Assembly (NCBI RefSeq): GCF_000426725.1
Contig: NZ_KE384561.1
Location: 162,582-226,581, forward strand
From: Sporocytophaga myxococcoides DSM 11118
Lineage (GTDB): Bacteria; Bacteroidota; Bacteroidia; Cytophagales; Cytophagaceae
Length of the DNA: 64,000 bases
Direction: 5' to 3'
Part shown: positions 1 through 9,312 of the stretch, one piece after another
Position numbering within the stretch: position 1 is the stretch's first letter
Layout of the letters: each line of letters opens with the position of its first letter
Program-made: the position numbers and the translations under genes
The notes under the pieces: model-generated
Databases searched by the model: none
What the model was told of the DNA's origin: nothing
The model's input: the letters and a program-made list of their open reading frames with translations, nothing else

Positions 1-686
1 AAGTTTATAGCTTCTGCTGGATCATATCCAGCCATTGACATAAATATCAATCCTATACGGTCAGCTTCTGATTCCTGCAATCGGCTGTAGGGAAGTAAGA
101 TTCCTACATTCGCTCCAACTCCATAAGCTGCCATAAACAAATTCCTGGTTTGATCTGGCTTACTACTCAAAGCAACATCCAATGCAACACCTCCAAGTTG
201 AGCAGTTAACCCTTGGCTCATCCTTTCATTACCATGCCTTGCAACAGCGTGTGCGATCTCATGCCCCATAACTGTCGCAAGTCCGGCTTCAGATTGAGTG
301 ATGGGCATAATACCAGTAAAAACTACAACCTTACCTCCAGGCATACACCAGGCGTTGATTTGTGGATCTTCCACCAAATTAAACTGCCAATTATAACCTT
401 CAAGCAGTTTTGTCTGCTTTTCTTTCTTCAGATAAGCCTCTACAGCATTCGCAATATTCCGTCCTACCTTTTCTACCTCCTCTGCCTGAGAGGTATTATT
501 AACGACCTTATTAGTTTTTAAAAACTCATTGTACTCAGACTTTGCAAGGGCGAGCACTTGCGAATTAGGAACAATATCCAATTGTTTCCTTCCTGTCACA
601 GGAACCTTGCTGCAGCCTATGGCAATGGCCAATGACAATAGTATCAACTTCCCTTTGTTCAACATCTTCATCAATCTCATCTTCAT
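1..686 (-). CDS. M48-family zinc metalloprotease lipoprotein (C-terminus cut by window edge)
   Basis: Seen: a minus-strand frame open from 686 to the left edge. The N-terminus is basic, then hydrophobic, ending in the lipobox AIGC with Cys25, so this is probably an envelope lipoprotein. The zinc motif HEIAH lies at residues 142-146 and a downstream ESEAD segment supplies the expected third ligand, as in M48 (BepA/Oma1-like) proteases. Family knowledge: these enzymes act in outer-membrane or periplasmic protein quality control. ATG codons at 686, 680, 671 and 665 are all in frame; the outermost is given, and every choice leaves a usable signal peptide. The gene is divergent from the FAH-family gene at 779. 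The C-terminal TPR region, if present, lies outside the window. Confidence 0.85.
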   Translation of the reverse strand, partial: MKMRLMKMLNKGKLILLSLAIAIGCSKVPVTGRKQLDIVPNSQVLALAKSEYNEFLKTNKVVNNTSQAEEVEKVGRNIANAVEAYLKKEKQTKLLEGYNWQFNLVEDPQINAWCMPGGKVVVFTGIMPITQSEAGLATVMGHEIAHAVARHGNERMSQGLTAQLGGVALDVALSSKPDQTRNLFMAAYGVGANVGILLPYSRLQESEADRIGLIFMSMAGYDPAEAIN

Positions 687-756
687 TTTGGTCCTATATT
701 AGAAACCATTTAGGGAAAAGTATTGTTTTCAACACACTTGCATTGAGATTTTATGC

Positions 757-764
757 TATTTTTG
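757..764 (+). promoter_or_regulatory. Candidate -7 element (TAnnTTTG) upstream of FAH-family gene
   Basis: TATTTTTG matches the Bacteroidota -7 consensus TAnnTTTG and ends 14 bases before the ATG at 779. The nearest TTG upstream (738-740) gives a spacer of only 16, shorter than usual, so only the -7 element is claimed. Confidence 0.35.
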
Positions 765-778
765 CGCCAAAATTTTAT

Positions 779-1390
779 ATGAAAATTCTTGCAATAGGGA
801 GAAACTATGCAGATCATATTAAGGAACTAAAAAATGAGCAGCCTGAAGCGCCTGTAATATTTTTAAAGCCCGATACTGCATTACTCCGAAATAATTCGCC
901 ATTCTATTATCCTGACTTCAGCAATAACATCCATTTTGAAGTTGAGTTAGTAATTAAGATTTCAAAAGAAGGAAAGAATATTGAAGAGAAGTTTGCTCAC
1001 AAGTATTATCAGGAAATTGGTCTTGGCATTGACTTTACAGCCAGAGATATTCAGGATAAAGCTAAGGCTGGAGGCCTTCCATGGACTCTTGCCAAAGGTT
1101 TTAATGGAAGCGCTCCCATCTCTGAATTTGTTCAGAAAACAAATTTTAAAGATCTGAATAATCTCAGCTTTTCATTAGTACAAAATGGAGAACTAAAACA
1201 GTCTGGAAATTCCGGACAAATGATACATAATTTTGATGCAATCATCAGTTATATATCAAAATTCATAACTTTAAAACAGGGAGATATTATCTATACCGGT
1301 ACTCCTGCAGGAGTTGGTCCTGTTAAGATTGGCGACAGATTAGAAGGCTTTATTGAAAATGAAAAATTTATTGATTTCGAAGTTAAATAA
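779..1390 (+). CDS. Fumarylacetoacetate hydrolase (FAH) family protein
   Basis: A 203-residue protein beginning MKILAIGRNYADH, the usual start of short single-domain FAH-family enzymes (FAHD1/YcgM-like). The metal-binding pattern is visible as FEVELVIKI (the ExE element), then a GIDFTARD segment and the C-terminal IYTGTPAGVGPV motif. Family members are metal-dependent C-C bond hydrolases, decarboxylases or isomerases such as oxaloacetate decarboxylase, acylpyruvase or HpcE. The exact substrate cannot be told from sequence. An upstream in-frame extension to 632 lacks homology-like content and overlaps the divergent gene's promoter, so ATG 779 is chosen. The 3' end overlaps the next gene's start by 38 bases. 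Confidence 0.88.
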   Translation: MKILAIGRNYADHIKELKNEQPEAPVIFLKPDTALLRNNSPFYYPDFSNNIHFEVELVIKISKEGKNIEEKFAHKYYQEIGLGIDFTARDIQDKAKAGGLPWTLAKGFNGSAPISEFVQKTNFKDLNNLSFSLVQNGELKQSGNSGQMIHNFDAIISYISKFITLKQGDIIYTGTPAGVGPVKIGDRLEGFIENEKFIDFEVK

Positions 1391-3272
1391 GCTGATAAAA
1401 TACTTATTGGTTATTTTACCTCTTACCTCTTTTTCCCAAACCCAAGTTCCTGTCGGCTACTTTCTGTTTCCGATAAAACCCGGCCAACAAAATTTTCTTG
1501 CCGGAAATATGGGGGAATTACGTCCTAACCACTTTCATGGTGGACTTGATGTAAAGACTGATATGAGAATCGGGCTTCCTGTTTATGCATCTGCCGATGG
1601 ATATGTGTCCAGATTAAAAGTCTCTTCTTTCGGATATGGAAATACCGTCTATATCACTCACCCTAATGGTCTGGTTACTGTTTATGCACATTTGGATAAG
1701 TTTAATAAGGAAATCGGAGACTTTGTGCGCCAGTATCAATATGAGAATCAGCAATTTGAAGTAGACTTTAATCCGACAGAAGGTAAACTTCCTATTAAAA
1801 AGGGGGAAATCATTGCTTTATCAGGAAATTCAGGTAGTTCAGGAGGTCCTCATCTCCACTATGAAATCAGAGATGTTAAGGAAAATCTTCTCAACCCTTT
1901 AGATTTTAAGTTCACAGAATTGAAAGACAACATAGCTCCTTCTTTTGATAAAATAGCGCTCGTTGCCACTGATGACAAATCAAGAGTAAACCAGGAATTC
2001 GGGAGGTTTGAATTTAAAGCGACAAAAGTTGGGACTAATTATACAATTCCTTCAAAAATAAACGCCTGGGGCAATGTGGGTCTTCAGGTTAAAGTATTTG
2101 ACAAAATGAATGGAACAGCGAACTCCTATGGTGTTAAATACATCAGAGTATACGCTGACGGTAAAATAATATTTGACCATGATCTGTCTACTTTCGGTTT
2201 TCATGAAAACAGATATATCAATGTTCACATGGACTATGAAGCTCTTCTTGAAAGAGGTGTTAAATTTCAGAAATGTTATATCAGCGATGGCGATAAGCTT
2301 AGTACTTACAACAGAAGTCTTGGTAAAGGTCTTCTCAATCTTTCAGATGGTCAGAACCATAAAATAGAAATTGAAATTGAAGACAGTTATGATAACATTT
2401 CAAAACTTGCATTCAATATTCAATCAGCTGAGCCTACCAAAGGAACAATTGTTCCAAATTCAAAAGCAACCTGTGATTTTGAAGTTTCGGAAAATGTCTT
2501 AAAAATAAGAGGTAAAGCAAGCAATAATGCATCTGCTAAGCTTTATACCTCAAAGGGATTATTCACCCTTACTCCGGATTACTTTAAAAGCGGACAGGCT
2601 ATTTATCTGTATGATTTAAGAAAAGGTCTGCCTGATTCAGTAATTTTAGATAATAAAAATCTCAATTTTAATTTTATTGCTTGCATTCCACCAGGACAGG
2701 AAAAGACTATCAGAAAAGGTAATATGACTGTAAAAATTCCTGCTGATGCCATTTTCGACACACTTTATCTGCAAACTAATATTGATACAACTTTTGAGGG
2801 TAAAGAATCATTTATACTCGGACATTATTCTACACCTCTTTTCAACGGTATAGATGTTGCATATGAAGCAGCCCACCCAGAAGCAATAGACAGAGGGTGT
2901 TCTTATGTAAATATAAAAAACAAGATGCGCGGCCAACAGCATGAAAAAGGATGCTGGAATGAAAACACTATTGCTTTTAAAACCAAAAGCTTTGGAAAGT
3001 TTGTAATTGTAGAAGATTCAATCAAGCCAACTATTAAAAGTTTGGGGGTATCAGGGAATTGTATAAAGTTTTCAATCGGGGATTATAAATCGGGAATCGA
3101 ATCGTTTAGGGCTACATTAAACGGAGAATGGATTCTGATGAACTATGATCACAAGAGAAATTTATTGTGGTCTGAACGATATGATAAAACCGTTCCGCTC
3201 AAAGGGGCATTTAAATTAGAAGTAAAAGATCAGGCAGGAAACATCAGTACATTTTCGACCAATATTCCTTGA
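1353..3272 (+). CDS. Secreted M23 family (LytM-type) metallopeptidase
   Basis: A 639-residue protein with an N-terminal signal peptide (hydrophobic LLVILPLTSFSQ, cleavage near residue 29) and a LytM/M23 domain immediately after it. The HxxxD motif is HGGLD (His62, Asp66) and the HxH motif lies in GGPHLHYEIRD, so the zinc site looks intact. About 430 residues of beta-rich sequence follow with no domain I recognise. Family enzymes cleave peptidoglycan cross-bridges or stems in the periplasm. The start at 1353 overlaps the FAH gene by 38 bases; the alternative ATG at 1359 gives nearly the same signal peptide. The overlap suggests translational coupling, but the two functions are not obviously related. 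Confidence 0.88.
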   Translation: MKMKNLLISKLNKLIKYLLVILPLTSFSQTQVPVGYFLFPIKPGQQNFLAGNMGELRPNHFHGGLDVKTDMRIGLPVYASADGYVSRLKVSSFGYGNTVYITHPNGLVTVYAHLDKFNKEIGDFVRQYQYENQQFEVDFNPTEGKLPIKKGEIIALSGNSGSSGGPHLHYEIRDVKENLLNPLDFKFTELKDNIAPSFDKIALVATDDKSRVNQEFGRFEFKATKVGTNYTIPSKINAWGNVGLQVKVFDKMNGTANSYGVKYIRVYADGKIIFDHDLSTFGFHENRYINVHMDYEALLERGVKFQKCYISDGDKLSTYNRSLGKGLLNLSDGQNHKIEIEIEDSYDNISKLAFNIQSAEPTKGTIVPNSKATCDFEVSENVLKIRGKASNNASAKLYTSKGLFTLTPDYFKSGQAIYLYDLRKGLPDSVILDNKNLNFNFIACIPPGQEKTIRKGNMTVKIPADAIFDTLYLQTNIDTTFEGKESFILGHYSTPLFNGIDVAYEAAHPEAIDRGCSYVNIKNKMRGQQHEKGCWNENTIAFKTKSFGKFVIVEDSIKPTIKSLGVSGNCIKFSIGDYKSGIESFRATLNGEWILMNYDHKRNLLWSERYDKTVPLKGAFKLEVKDQAGNISTFSTNIP

Positions 3273-3324
3273 TTTAGGGTATTAGTTTTAAGATATTGAT
3301 GCTTCAAAAACTTATCAAACTTTT

Positions 3325-3774
3325 ATGACATTAAATACTGGAGACAAAGCTCCCCTATTCGAAGGCAAAGATCAGGATGGAAAAGTAGTGAAGCTATCTG
3401 ATTATAAAGGGAAGAAAGTTGTTCTTTATTTTTACCCTAAGGATGATACGCCTGGTTGCACAGCTCAGGCTTGCAACCTGAGAGATAATTATGAAGCGCT
3501 GCTGAAAGCCAATTACGTGGTACTAGGTGTAAGCAGTGATGATGAAAAATCGCATCAGAAGTTTATTAAGAAATACAATTTGCCATTTACATTGATTGCG
3601 GATCCGGATAAAATCATCAATGAACAATATGGAGTATGGCAAGAAAAAACCAATTTTGGTAAAACTTATATGGGCACTGTCAGGACTACTTTTATAATAG
3701 ACGAAAATGGTGTAATTGAAGAAATTATCACCAAGGTGACGACAGAAAACCATACTGAACAGATATTAAAATAA
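3325..3774 (+). CDS. bcp: Thioredoxin-dependent peroxiredoxin, Bcp/PrxQ type
   Basis: A 149-residue protein of the usual PrxQ length. The peroxidatic cysteine is Cys45 in DTPGCTAQAC and the resolving cysteine is Cys50, the atypical two-cysteine spacing (CxxxxC) of Bcp. The FYPKDDTPGCT and VLGVSSDD segments are family hallmarks. It reduces hydroperoxides in the cytoplasm using thioredoxin; a thioredoxin gene lies 3 kb downstream at 6554. No signal peptide. It ends just before a rho-independent terminator at 3803, so this is probably the end of a transcription unit. Confidence 0.93.
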   Translation: MTLNTGDKAPLFEGKDQDGKVVKLSDYKGKKVVLYFYPKDDTPGCTAQACNLRDNYEALLKANYVVLGVSSDDEKSHQKFIKKYNLPFTLIADPDKIINEQYGVWQEKTNFGKTYMGTVRTTFIIDENGVIEEIITKVTTENHTEQILK

Positions 3775-3802
3775 ACAATGAGCCTTTTATAGGGTTTTTA
3801 AG

Positions 3803-3829
3803 AAAGGAGTAGAAAACTGCTCCTTTTTT
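3803..3829 (+). terminator. Rho-independent terminator after bcp
   Basis: A ten-pair stem (3803-3812 with 3817-3826, one G-T pair) with an AAAA loop is followed by a T run. It separates the peroxiredoxin from the GTG-started VWA gene. Confidence 0.8.
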
Positions 3830-3842
3830 ATTTAGATAAAAG

Positions 3843-5234
3843 GTGAAGTATAAAAATTACATCTATTCGCTAGTCGTATTTCTACTTTACGTTCAGCAAA
3901 CTTTTTGTCAGACCAAAGTAGAAAAAACTCCCCCTGTTACCCGTATACTATTCATACTGGACGCATCTGGCAGTATGTCTGACAAATGGGAACGCAGCAC
4001 CAGGATGACAGTTGCTAAAAAAACGCTTTGTGAACTGGTAGACTCCCTTAAAAATATTCCCTATCTCGAAATTGGTCTTAGAGTGTATGGCCATGAATGG
4101 GATAAAAGGTATAACAACTGCAAGGACACTAAACTCGAAGTTCCGTTCCGCCCTGGAAATCATGAAGCAATAAAGTTGAGAATTAAAAACATAGAGCCTA
4201 AAGGAACTACACTTATTGCTCACAGTCTTAAAGAAGCAGCTTCTGATTTTCCCATAGATAAAAATTCCAGAAACGTTATCATACTTCTTACAGACGGCAT
4301 TGAATCGTGCGGAGGCGACCCCTGCGACCTTTCCAGAGAACTACAAAAAAGAAAGATCTTTCTTAAACCATTTATTATAGGGATAGGAAACGATGTAAGC
4401 TGGGATAAGGCATTTGAATGTATGGGCCAATACTTTAATGCTATTAATGAAAATAAATTCAAAAACATGATGAATCTGATTCTTCATCAGACATTATCAG
4501 AAACATCTGTGCGAGTAAAAATTCTGGATAGCGATAATAAACCAACAGAGACTAATGTTAATATTACCTTTTTTAATTCCGTAACTCAAGAACCCGTTTA
4601 TGATTTCGTACATTATCTTGACGCCAAAGGAGAACCGGATAAACTTAAAGTAGATGCTATTCTTACTTATGATCTCGTTGTGAACACCATTCCTAAGGTT
4701 GAGAAAAAAAATATCGGCCTCGTAGGAGGTAAAGAAAATATTATTACGATTAAAGCACCTCAGGGCTCCTTATATATAAGGGAAAATTCAAGAGAATACA
4801 AACCACTGAAAGCTGTTGTAAGAGAAAGCAAAAAATCCGAAACATTAAACATTCAGAATGCGGGCATTAAAGAAAAGTACCTGGTAGGAACCTATGATAT
4901 TGAAGTGCTTACATTGCCAAGAACTATTTTTAACGATGTTAAGATCAAACAAAGCGAAACAACAGTGTTGGATATTGTCCAACCTGGTTCACTAAACATC
5001 ATCGACCAGTTGGTTGGCTATGGCAGTATTTATGAGATAAAACCTAATGGAGAACAGGTGCTTATTCATAATCTGGAAAATGAAACCAGCAGAACCATGC
5101 TTACAATGCAACCTGGCAATTATAAACTTATCTTCAGAACGAAGAAAAGTAATGGGGCAAACTTTACTGATGTTCAAAACTTTTCCATACGCTCCGGAGC
5201 TACTACCACTCTGAGATTGTACAACAACAAATAG
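3843..5234 (+). CDS. Secreted von Willebrand factor A domain protein
   Basis: A 463-residue protein starting with GTG. A signal peptide (LVVFLLYVQQTFCQ) is followed by a VWA domain from about residue 35 to 215. The MIDAS motif is DASGSM, with the later T and D elements in PKGTTLIAHS and LLTDGIESCGGDPC, so metal-dependent ligand binding looks possible. The C-terminal half (about residues 220-460) is beta-rich and unrecognised, possibly two or three carboxypeptidase-regulatory-like or Ig-like folds. Probably a periplasmic or surface binding protein; the ligand is unknown. No T9SS sorting domain is apparent. It stands alone between a terminator and an aminotransferase 54 bases downstream. Confidence 0.82.
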   Translation: MKYKNYIYSLVVFLLYVQQTFCQTKVEKTPPVTRILFILDASGSMSDKWERSTRMTVAKKTLCELVDSLKNIPYLEIGLRVYGHEWDKRYNNCKDTKLEVPFRPGNHEAIKLRIKNIEPKGTTLIAHSLKEAASDFPIDKNSRNVIILLTDGIESCGGDPCDLSRELQKRKIFLKPFIIGIGNDVSWDKAFECMGQYFNAINENKFKNMMNLILHQTLSETSVRVKILDSDNKPTETNVNITFFNSVTQEPVYDFVHYLDAKGEPDKLKVDAILTYDLVVNTIPKVEKKNIGLVGGKENIITIKAPQGSLYIRENSREYKPLKAVVRESKKSETLNIQNAGIKEKYLVGTYDIEVLTLPRTIFNDVKIKQSETTVLDIVQPGSLNIIDQLVGYGSIYEIKPNGEQVLIHNLENETSRTMLTMQPGNYKLIFRTKKSNGANFTDVQNFSIRSGATTTLRLYNNK

Positions 5235-5288
5235 TATTCCCTACTCAAGCTTATTATTATTTTAGCCTTATGCTTAGTAAATTTAAGC

Positions 5289-6482
5289 ATGATTTCTCAA
5301 AGGCATTTATTTCTTCAATACCTTGCTCAGACCTCTGATGCCCCTTTGATGCTGGAAATAGAAAAAGCGGAAGGTGTAAATATGTTTGATAAAAATGGAA
5401 AAGCATATATCGACCTGATCTCTGGGATCGGTGTAAGCAATGTTGGTCACAGACATCCAAAAGTCATTCAGGCTATTAAAGATCAGCTCGACAAATACCT
5501 TCATCTTATGGTTTATGGAGAATTTATTCAATCTCCCCAGGTAAAACTTGCCGAAGCTTTGGTCCAAACCCTTCCTCCCGGACTAGACAATGTCTATCTT
5601 GTAAACTCCGGTAGTGAAGCTGTTGAAGGTGCCGTTAAACTAGCAAAAAGAGTTACAGGGAGATATGAAATTATCTCTTTTAAAAATGCTTATCATGGAA
5701 GTACTACTGGTTCACTTGCATTAAATGGTAATGAATATTTTAAACAAGCATTTCGACCTTTGATGCCAGGAATAAGACACCTTAATTTTAATAAAGAAGA
5801 AGATCTTGAATTCATCTCCACCAATACCGCTGCTGTGATAGTAGAAAGTATTCAAGGGGAAGCAGGTGTCAGAATCCCTGAAAATAACTTTCTTAAAAAA
5901 CTTCGGCATCGATGTAGTGAAACAGGAACCCTTCTTATTGCTGATGAAATACAAGCAGGCTTTGGTCGAACAGGTACCTTTTGGGGATTTGAAAATTTTG
6001 AGGTAGTTCCGGACATTTTGGTATGTGCTAAAGGCATGGGAGGAGGTATGCCTATTGGGGCCTTTATAGCTCCTAAAGAACTAATGAAAGTACTGTCTTT
6101 AAATCCAGTGCTGGGTCATATTACTACTTTCGGAGGCCACCCAGTATCTTGTGCTGCTGCCCTGGCAACAATAAATGTAATACACGAAGAAAAGCTAGCA
6201 GAACAGGTACCAGAAAAAGAAAAACTCTTTACTAAACTACTGCAACATCCTTTGATCCACTCTGTGAGACATAAAGGACTAATGATGGCCGTTGAGATGG
6301 AATCTTTTGAAATTCTTAAAAAGACCATTGATAAAGCAATCATGAAGGGAGTACTCACTGACTGGTTCCTTTTTTGTGATAATGCAATGAGAATAGCACC
6401 GCCATTGGTAATAAGTGAAGAAGAAATAAAAGTTTCCTGTTCCCTTATACTGGAATCAATGGATGAGATTCAAAATCGCTAA
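5289..6482 (+). CDS. Class III (PLP-dependent) aminotransferase, acetylornithine-aminotransferase-like
   Basis: A 397-residue protein with the full class III fold. Residues include SGIGVSNVGHRHP near the N-terminus, NSGSEAVEGAVKLAKR (phosphate binding), the ADEIQAGFGRTG motif and the PLP lysine in CAKGMGGGMPIG. Length and motifs fit the ArgD/GabT/OAT group, which moves amino groups between 2-oxoglutarate and omega-amino substrates. There is no argB, argC or other arginine gene next to it, so the substrate remains open and no symbol is given. Probably cytoplasmic. Confidence 0.88.
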   Translation: MISQRHLFLQYLAQTSDAPLMLEIEKAEGVNMFDKNGKAYIDLISGIGVSNVGHRHPKVIQAIKDQLDKYLHLMVYGEFIQSPQVKLAEALVQTLPPGLDNVYLVNSGSEAVEGAVKLAKRVTGRYEIISFKNAYHGSTTGSLALNGNEYFKQAFRPLMPGIRHLNFNKEEDLEFISTNTAAVIVESIQGEAGVRIPENNFLKKLRHRCSETGTLLIADEIQAGFGRTGTFWGFENFEVVPDILVCAKGMGGGMPIGAFIAPKELMKVLSLNPVLGHITTFGGHPVSCAAALATINVIHEEKLAEQVPEKEKLFTKLLQHPLIHSVRHKGLMMAVEMESFEILKKTIDKAIMKGVLTDWFLFCDNAMRIAPPLVISEEEIKVSCSLILESMDEIQNR

Positions 6483-6553
6483 CGAATGCCAGGGCCACTG
6501 GAAACAAATCATATTTGATACTGTTGAATTAATAAGAGGAAACAAAAAGATTT

Positions 6554-6868
6554 ATGGAAACAAAGACTAAACTTAATTTTGCAGATCTAATAAGCAATTC
6601 AGACAAACCGGTATTAGTTGACTTCTATGCAGACTGGTGCGGACCATGTCAGGCAATGGCACCTATGATTGCAGAGGTTGCTGATGAAATGTCTGAAAAA
6701 ATTAAGGTTATTAAAGTAGATGTTGAAAAGAATCCTGCAGTTTCCACAGCTTATAAAATTTCAGGGATTCCAACATTAATATTATTTCATAAAGGACAGA
6801 TAAAATGGAGACAGTCCGGACTTATACCAAAACCTGAACTATTAAGGATGCTCACTATAAATCTTTAA
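6554..6868 (+). CDS. trxA: Thioredoxin
   Basis: A 104-residue protein with the active site WCGPC at residues 28-32, preceded by VLVDFYADW, and the cis-proline segment ISGIPTLILF. This is the size and motif set of a cytoplasmic thioredoxin; there is no signal peptide. It would supply electrons to the Bcp peroxiredoxin encoded at 3325 and could itself be reduced by a TrxB-type flavoprotein, although the TrxB-like gene at 8058 is divergent in type. The ATG follows an AGAGGAAAC stretch that could act as a ribosome binding site. Confidence 0.93.
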   Translation: METKTKLNFADLISNSDKPVLVDFYADWCGPCQAMAPMIAEVADEMSEKIKVIKVDVEKNPAVSTAYKISGIPTLILFHKGQIKWRQSGLIPKPELLRMLTINL

Positions 6869-7052
6869 AGATTTAAAAGATCTATTGGACAAAGTGAACC
6901 CATCGTCGATGGATCTTTTCTTGATACAATAAGCATATCTCTTTCTGTGTAAAAACCGGTTTTTCTTTATAACTCAAATTAAATTTTCATTATCAAAACA
7001 ATGCTGCATGTCAGCGGGTTTTAACTGTAATGGTTGAGTAAAGAAAAAAACG

Positions 7053-7310
7053 ATGGAGATAGAATTAGTGAATGAAATAAATAACACGGAGCTCGCTCTA
7101 GCATTGACCCAATTTTACAAAGTTTTATACATTGACTTTGGGATTAGTAAATTCAATGAAAGAATAAGTGGTTGGTACAACCTGAGCTGGGAGGAATTTA
7201 GAAGTGAGTTAGAAAACCATAGTATAAATTTTAACCAATGTCTACTCAGCGACTGGGAATCTTTTTTTAATATTCATAAAAGAAAGGTGCTTTCTTTGAT
7301 GAATAGCTAA
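7053..7310 (+). CDS. Small hypothetical protein (85 aa)
   Basis: An 85-residue acidic, aromatic-rich protein (several W, F and Y) with no signal peptide and no membrane segment. I do not recognise a family. Support for coding: the frame is flanked upstream by an A-rich region and ends 21 bases before a strong rho-independent terminator (7332-7358), and its composition is protein-like rather than low complexity. It lies in a 740-base gap between thioredoxin and a minus-strand operon. Function unknown. Confidence 0.5.
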   Translation: MEIELVNEINNTELALALTQFYKVLYIDFGISKFNERISGWYNLSWEEFRSELENHSINFNQCLLSDWESFFNIHKRKVLSLMNS

Positions 7311-7331
7311 AATAAGATGCTAGCAAAGTAC

Positions 7332-7358
7332 AAAGCGAAGAAGATCTTCGCTTTTTTT
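7332..7358 (+). terminator. Rho-independent terminator after small hypothetical gene
   Basis: A perfect nine-pair stem AAAGCGAAG / CTTCGCTTT (7332-7340 and 7346-7354) with a five-base loop is followed by TTTT. The rest of the gap to 7545 shows no gene. Confidence 0.85.
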
Positions 7359-7545
7359 ATGAATATCCATACAGGGCTTCACCCTGATTCCTTCTCTATT
7401 GAAAATGGTTATCTTAGTAATATTTAAGAGAGGAAATAATCGGATATTCAGGAGTGATATAATATTCAAGTTTCTAGCATAGATTCCACGCTCTGGCTCT
7501 CTTTTTTCTCTTTAGTTATGAAATTTGTAATATGAAAGATGATAA

Positions 7546-7582
7546 AAAAGCCAGAGATTAAATTTTTAACCTCTGGCTTTTA
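7546..7582 (-). terminator. Rho-independent terminator of the 7608-9005 operon
   Basis: An eleven-pair inverted repeat (AAAAGCCAGAG at 7546-7556, CTCTGGCTTTT at 7571-7581) lies just downstream of the minus-strand membrane protein gene. Read on the minus strand it ends in six Ts. Confidence 0.8.
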
Positions 7583-7607
7583 TAATTATATATTTTGGTG
7601 AATGTTA

Positions 7608-8000
7608 TTATTTTCCCATAACAAACAAAACCAGTAAAATAACAGCAACAATTTGAATTCCCGCATGTACTAATGGTAAGAATTTTGGTATTCCCCCTTT
7701 CCCAGCAGGAAATCCTGCTAGCCAGGTAGGAATACCCTTAGTAAACAGCTTATCTTTCATGAGCATGAACACCCCCAAAATGCCACCAATCCAGAACAGC
7801 ATATATGAAAAATTAAATAATACATTGCCTTGACCGATATAGTCTGCCCCTACATAAGTAAGGGTGCACAACGTTATTCCGGCAAAAATGCCATGAAGGG
7901 CAACCACAAAGTTTTGCCTGGGTTTATTTGCTCTGACATTGGCATATAAAATAATTCCCAGTATTATGGTGAATGCGAGAAATACAAACAATACAGTCAT
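7608..8000 (-). CDS. Small polytopic membrane protein
   Basis: A 130-residue protein with about four hydrophobic segments (residues 2-20, 30-50, 58-80 and 108-128) and short loops. No family is recognised with certainty. It follows the TrxB-like flavoprotein on the same strand with a 57-base gap and ends at a terminator, so the two are probably co-transcribed. The pairing suggests a membrane-associated redox role, but this is inference from position only. Confidence 0.7.
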   Translation of the reverse strand: MTVLFVFLAFTIILGIILYANVRANKPRQNFVVALHGIFAGITLCTLTYVGADYIGQGNVLFNFSYMLFWIGGILGVFMLMKDKLFTKGIPTWLAGFPAGKGGIPKFLPLVHAGIQIVAVILLVLFVMGK

Positions 8001-8057
8001 AATAGAATATTTATAAAAATTTATTAAGTTAACCCGTCTTGGAAAAAATTGTTTCCT

Positions 8058-9005
8058 CTACATTGGTCTTAACAATTTGGCTCTGTGAAATTTCTTTTCT
8101 TCTTTCTGCAATAGTTTATTAATCACCAAAGCAGCTTTTGCACCTTCGGCAGCTGCTATAACTGCAAGCTGCATGTCTTTAGCAGCATCACCTGCTGCGA
8201 ATATTCCTTTAACAGAAGTTTGAAGATATTTATCAGTATAAATAAGTCCGTTATCAGTAAACCTGCATCCCAGTTGCTCAGCCAGATCTGACCGTTGGAA
8301 TTTATCACTGCTGAAGAACAAAGCAAAACGTTCCAAAGAGTCTCCATCTTCGAAAATAATTTTTTCCAGTTGCCCGGCTCTGCCTTCAAGTCTTGCGATT
8401 TTTCTGGTTTCCACTCTGATTTCCTTCATATCCATCCATTCCATTTCTTCTCTGCTTACAGACTTTCCATTTGTACAAAGGACAATATCGTCCGACCAAT
8501 TAGTTAATGATGCTGCTAGCCCTAAACCTGATTTGCCATTACCTCCCACCACCGCAATCGGTTTCAACCTCACTTCCCAACCATCGCAATATGGACAATG
8601 ATGGACACTTCTTCCATACAAGCGATCAATGCCAGCTATAGGTGGCAGCTGATCTACAATGCCTGTTGCAAGTAGAATTTTTCTGGAATAGAATTTCTTT
8701 CCTTCCTCATCAGTGACTTCAAATGCATCGTTTTCAAAAAAATCAGCTTTCACTATTCTACCCTCTTCAAAAGCTACATCATAGTTACTCAGCTCTTCCT
8801 TTGCAATTCGAAGCAATTCCAAAGGATTTATTCCATCTCTGGAGATAAATCCATGCAGGGCCTGGCTTTTATAATTCCTTGGTTTTCCGGAATCGAATAG
8901 AAGTACCTTTCTTAAACATCTGGCCAATAACAATGCAGCATTTAAGCCTGCTGGCCCTCCTCCTACAATTATAATATCATACAATTTTGAACTTGGTACT
9001 TTCAT
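8058..9005 (-). CDS. NAD(P)/FAD-dependent oxidoreductase, thioredoxin-reductase-like
   Basis: A 315-residue flavoprotein. The N-terminal FAD-binding motif IIIVGGGPAGLNAA is at about residues 11-24, an ATG motif (LLATGIVDQLP) near 112, the redox pair CPYC at 137-140, a second dinucleotide motif (VVGGNGKSG) near 152 and the C-terminal GDAAKDMQLA FAD motif. This is the TrxB architecture and length. The second dinucleotide motif reads GGNGKSG rather than the usual GGGxSA of NADPH-dependent thioredoxin reductases, so it belongs with the wider TrxB-like group seen widely in Bacteroidota, whose partners are unclear. It heads a two-gene unit with the membrane protein at 7608. Confidence 0.85.
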   Translation of the reverse strand: MKVPSSKLYDIIIVGGGPAGLNAALLLARCLRKVLLFDSGKPRNYKSQALHGFISRDGINPLELLRIAKEELSNYDVAFEEGRIVKADFFENDAFEVTDEEGKKFYSRKILLATGIVDQLPPIAGIDRLYGRSVHHCPYCDGWEVRLKPIAVVGGNGKSGLGLAASLTNWSDDIVLCTNGKSVSREEMEWMDMKEIRVETRKIARLEGRAGQLEKIIFEDGDSLERFALFFSSDKFQRSDLAEQLGCRFTDNGLIYTDKYLQTSVKGIFAAGDAAKDMQLAVIAAAEGAKAALVINKLLQKEEKKFHRAKLLRPM

Positions 9006-9312
9006 GTCTGCGCGCTTATTACAATCTACTATTACAACAAGTACTTTTCTTTTAATGTTATTGAGAATTCAAAAACACCTTAACCATAGGTCAATCATTG
9101 TAAAATTATGATTTAAGAACTTGAAGAATGTTCAATTAAAAGCGATCAGCTATGATAAACATCAAAGCAAAACTGAAATAACTGGGGAGAAAGATTTAAA
9201 AAAAGGAATCCGGAATTTCTAAACTTTAAAGTTCTTCAATACTCAAAAATTAAGACTGACCAGCACTCATACCGGTAAAAGATATTGATCTGAACAGAAC
9301 GTCAAAAATATA
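9006..9312. other. Non-coding region upstream of the TrxB-like operon
   Basis: About 300 AT-rich bases between the start of the minus-strand TrxB-like gene and the terminator of yajQ. It must hold the promoter of the TrxB-like gene; I see no clear promoter, repeat or open frame in it. Confidence 0.5.

Noticed and set aside
213..521. Plus-strand open frame of 102 codons near the left edge
   Set aside because: It is the antisense of the M48 protease, whose HExxH motif and lipobox are clear on the minus strand.
7608..9005. Possible thioredoxin/thioredoxin reductase operon with the thioredoxin at 6554
   Set aside because: The genes are on opposite strands and separated by a terminator and another gene; no shared transcription.
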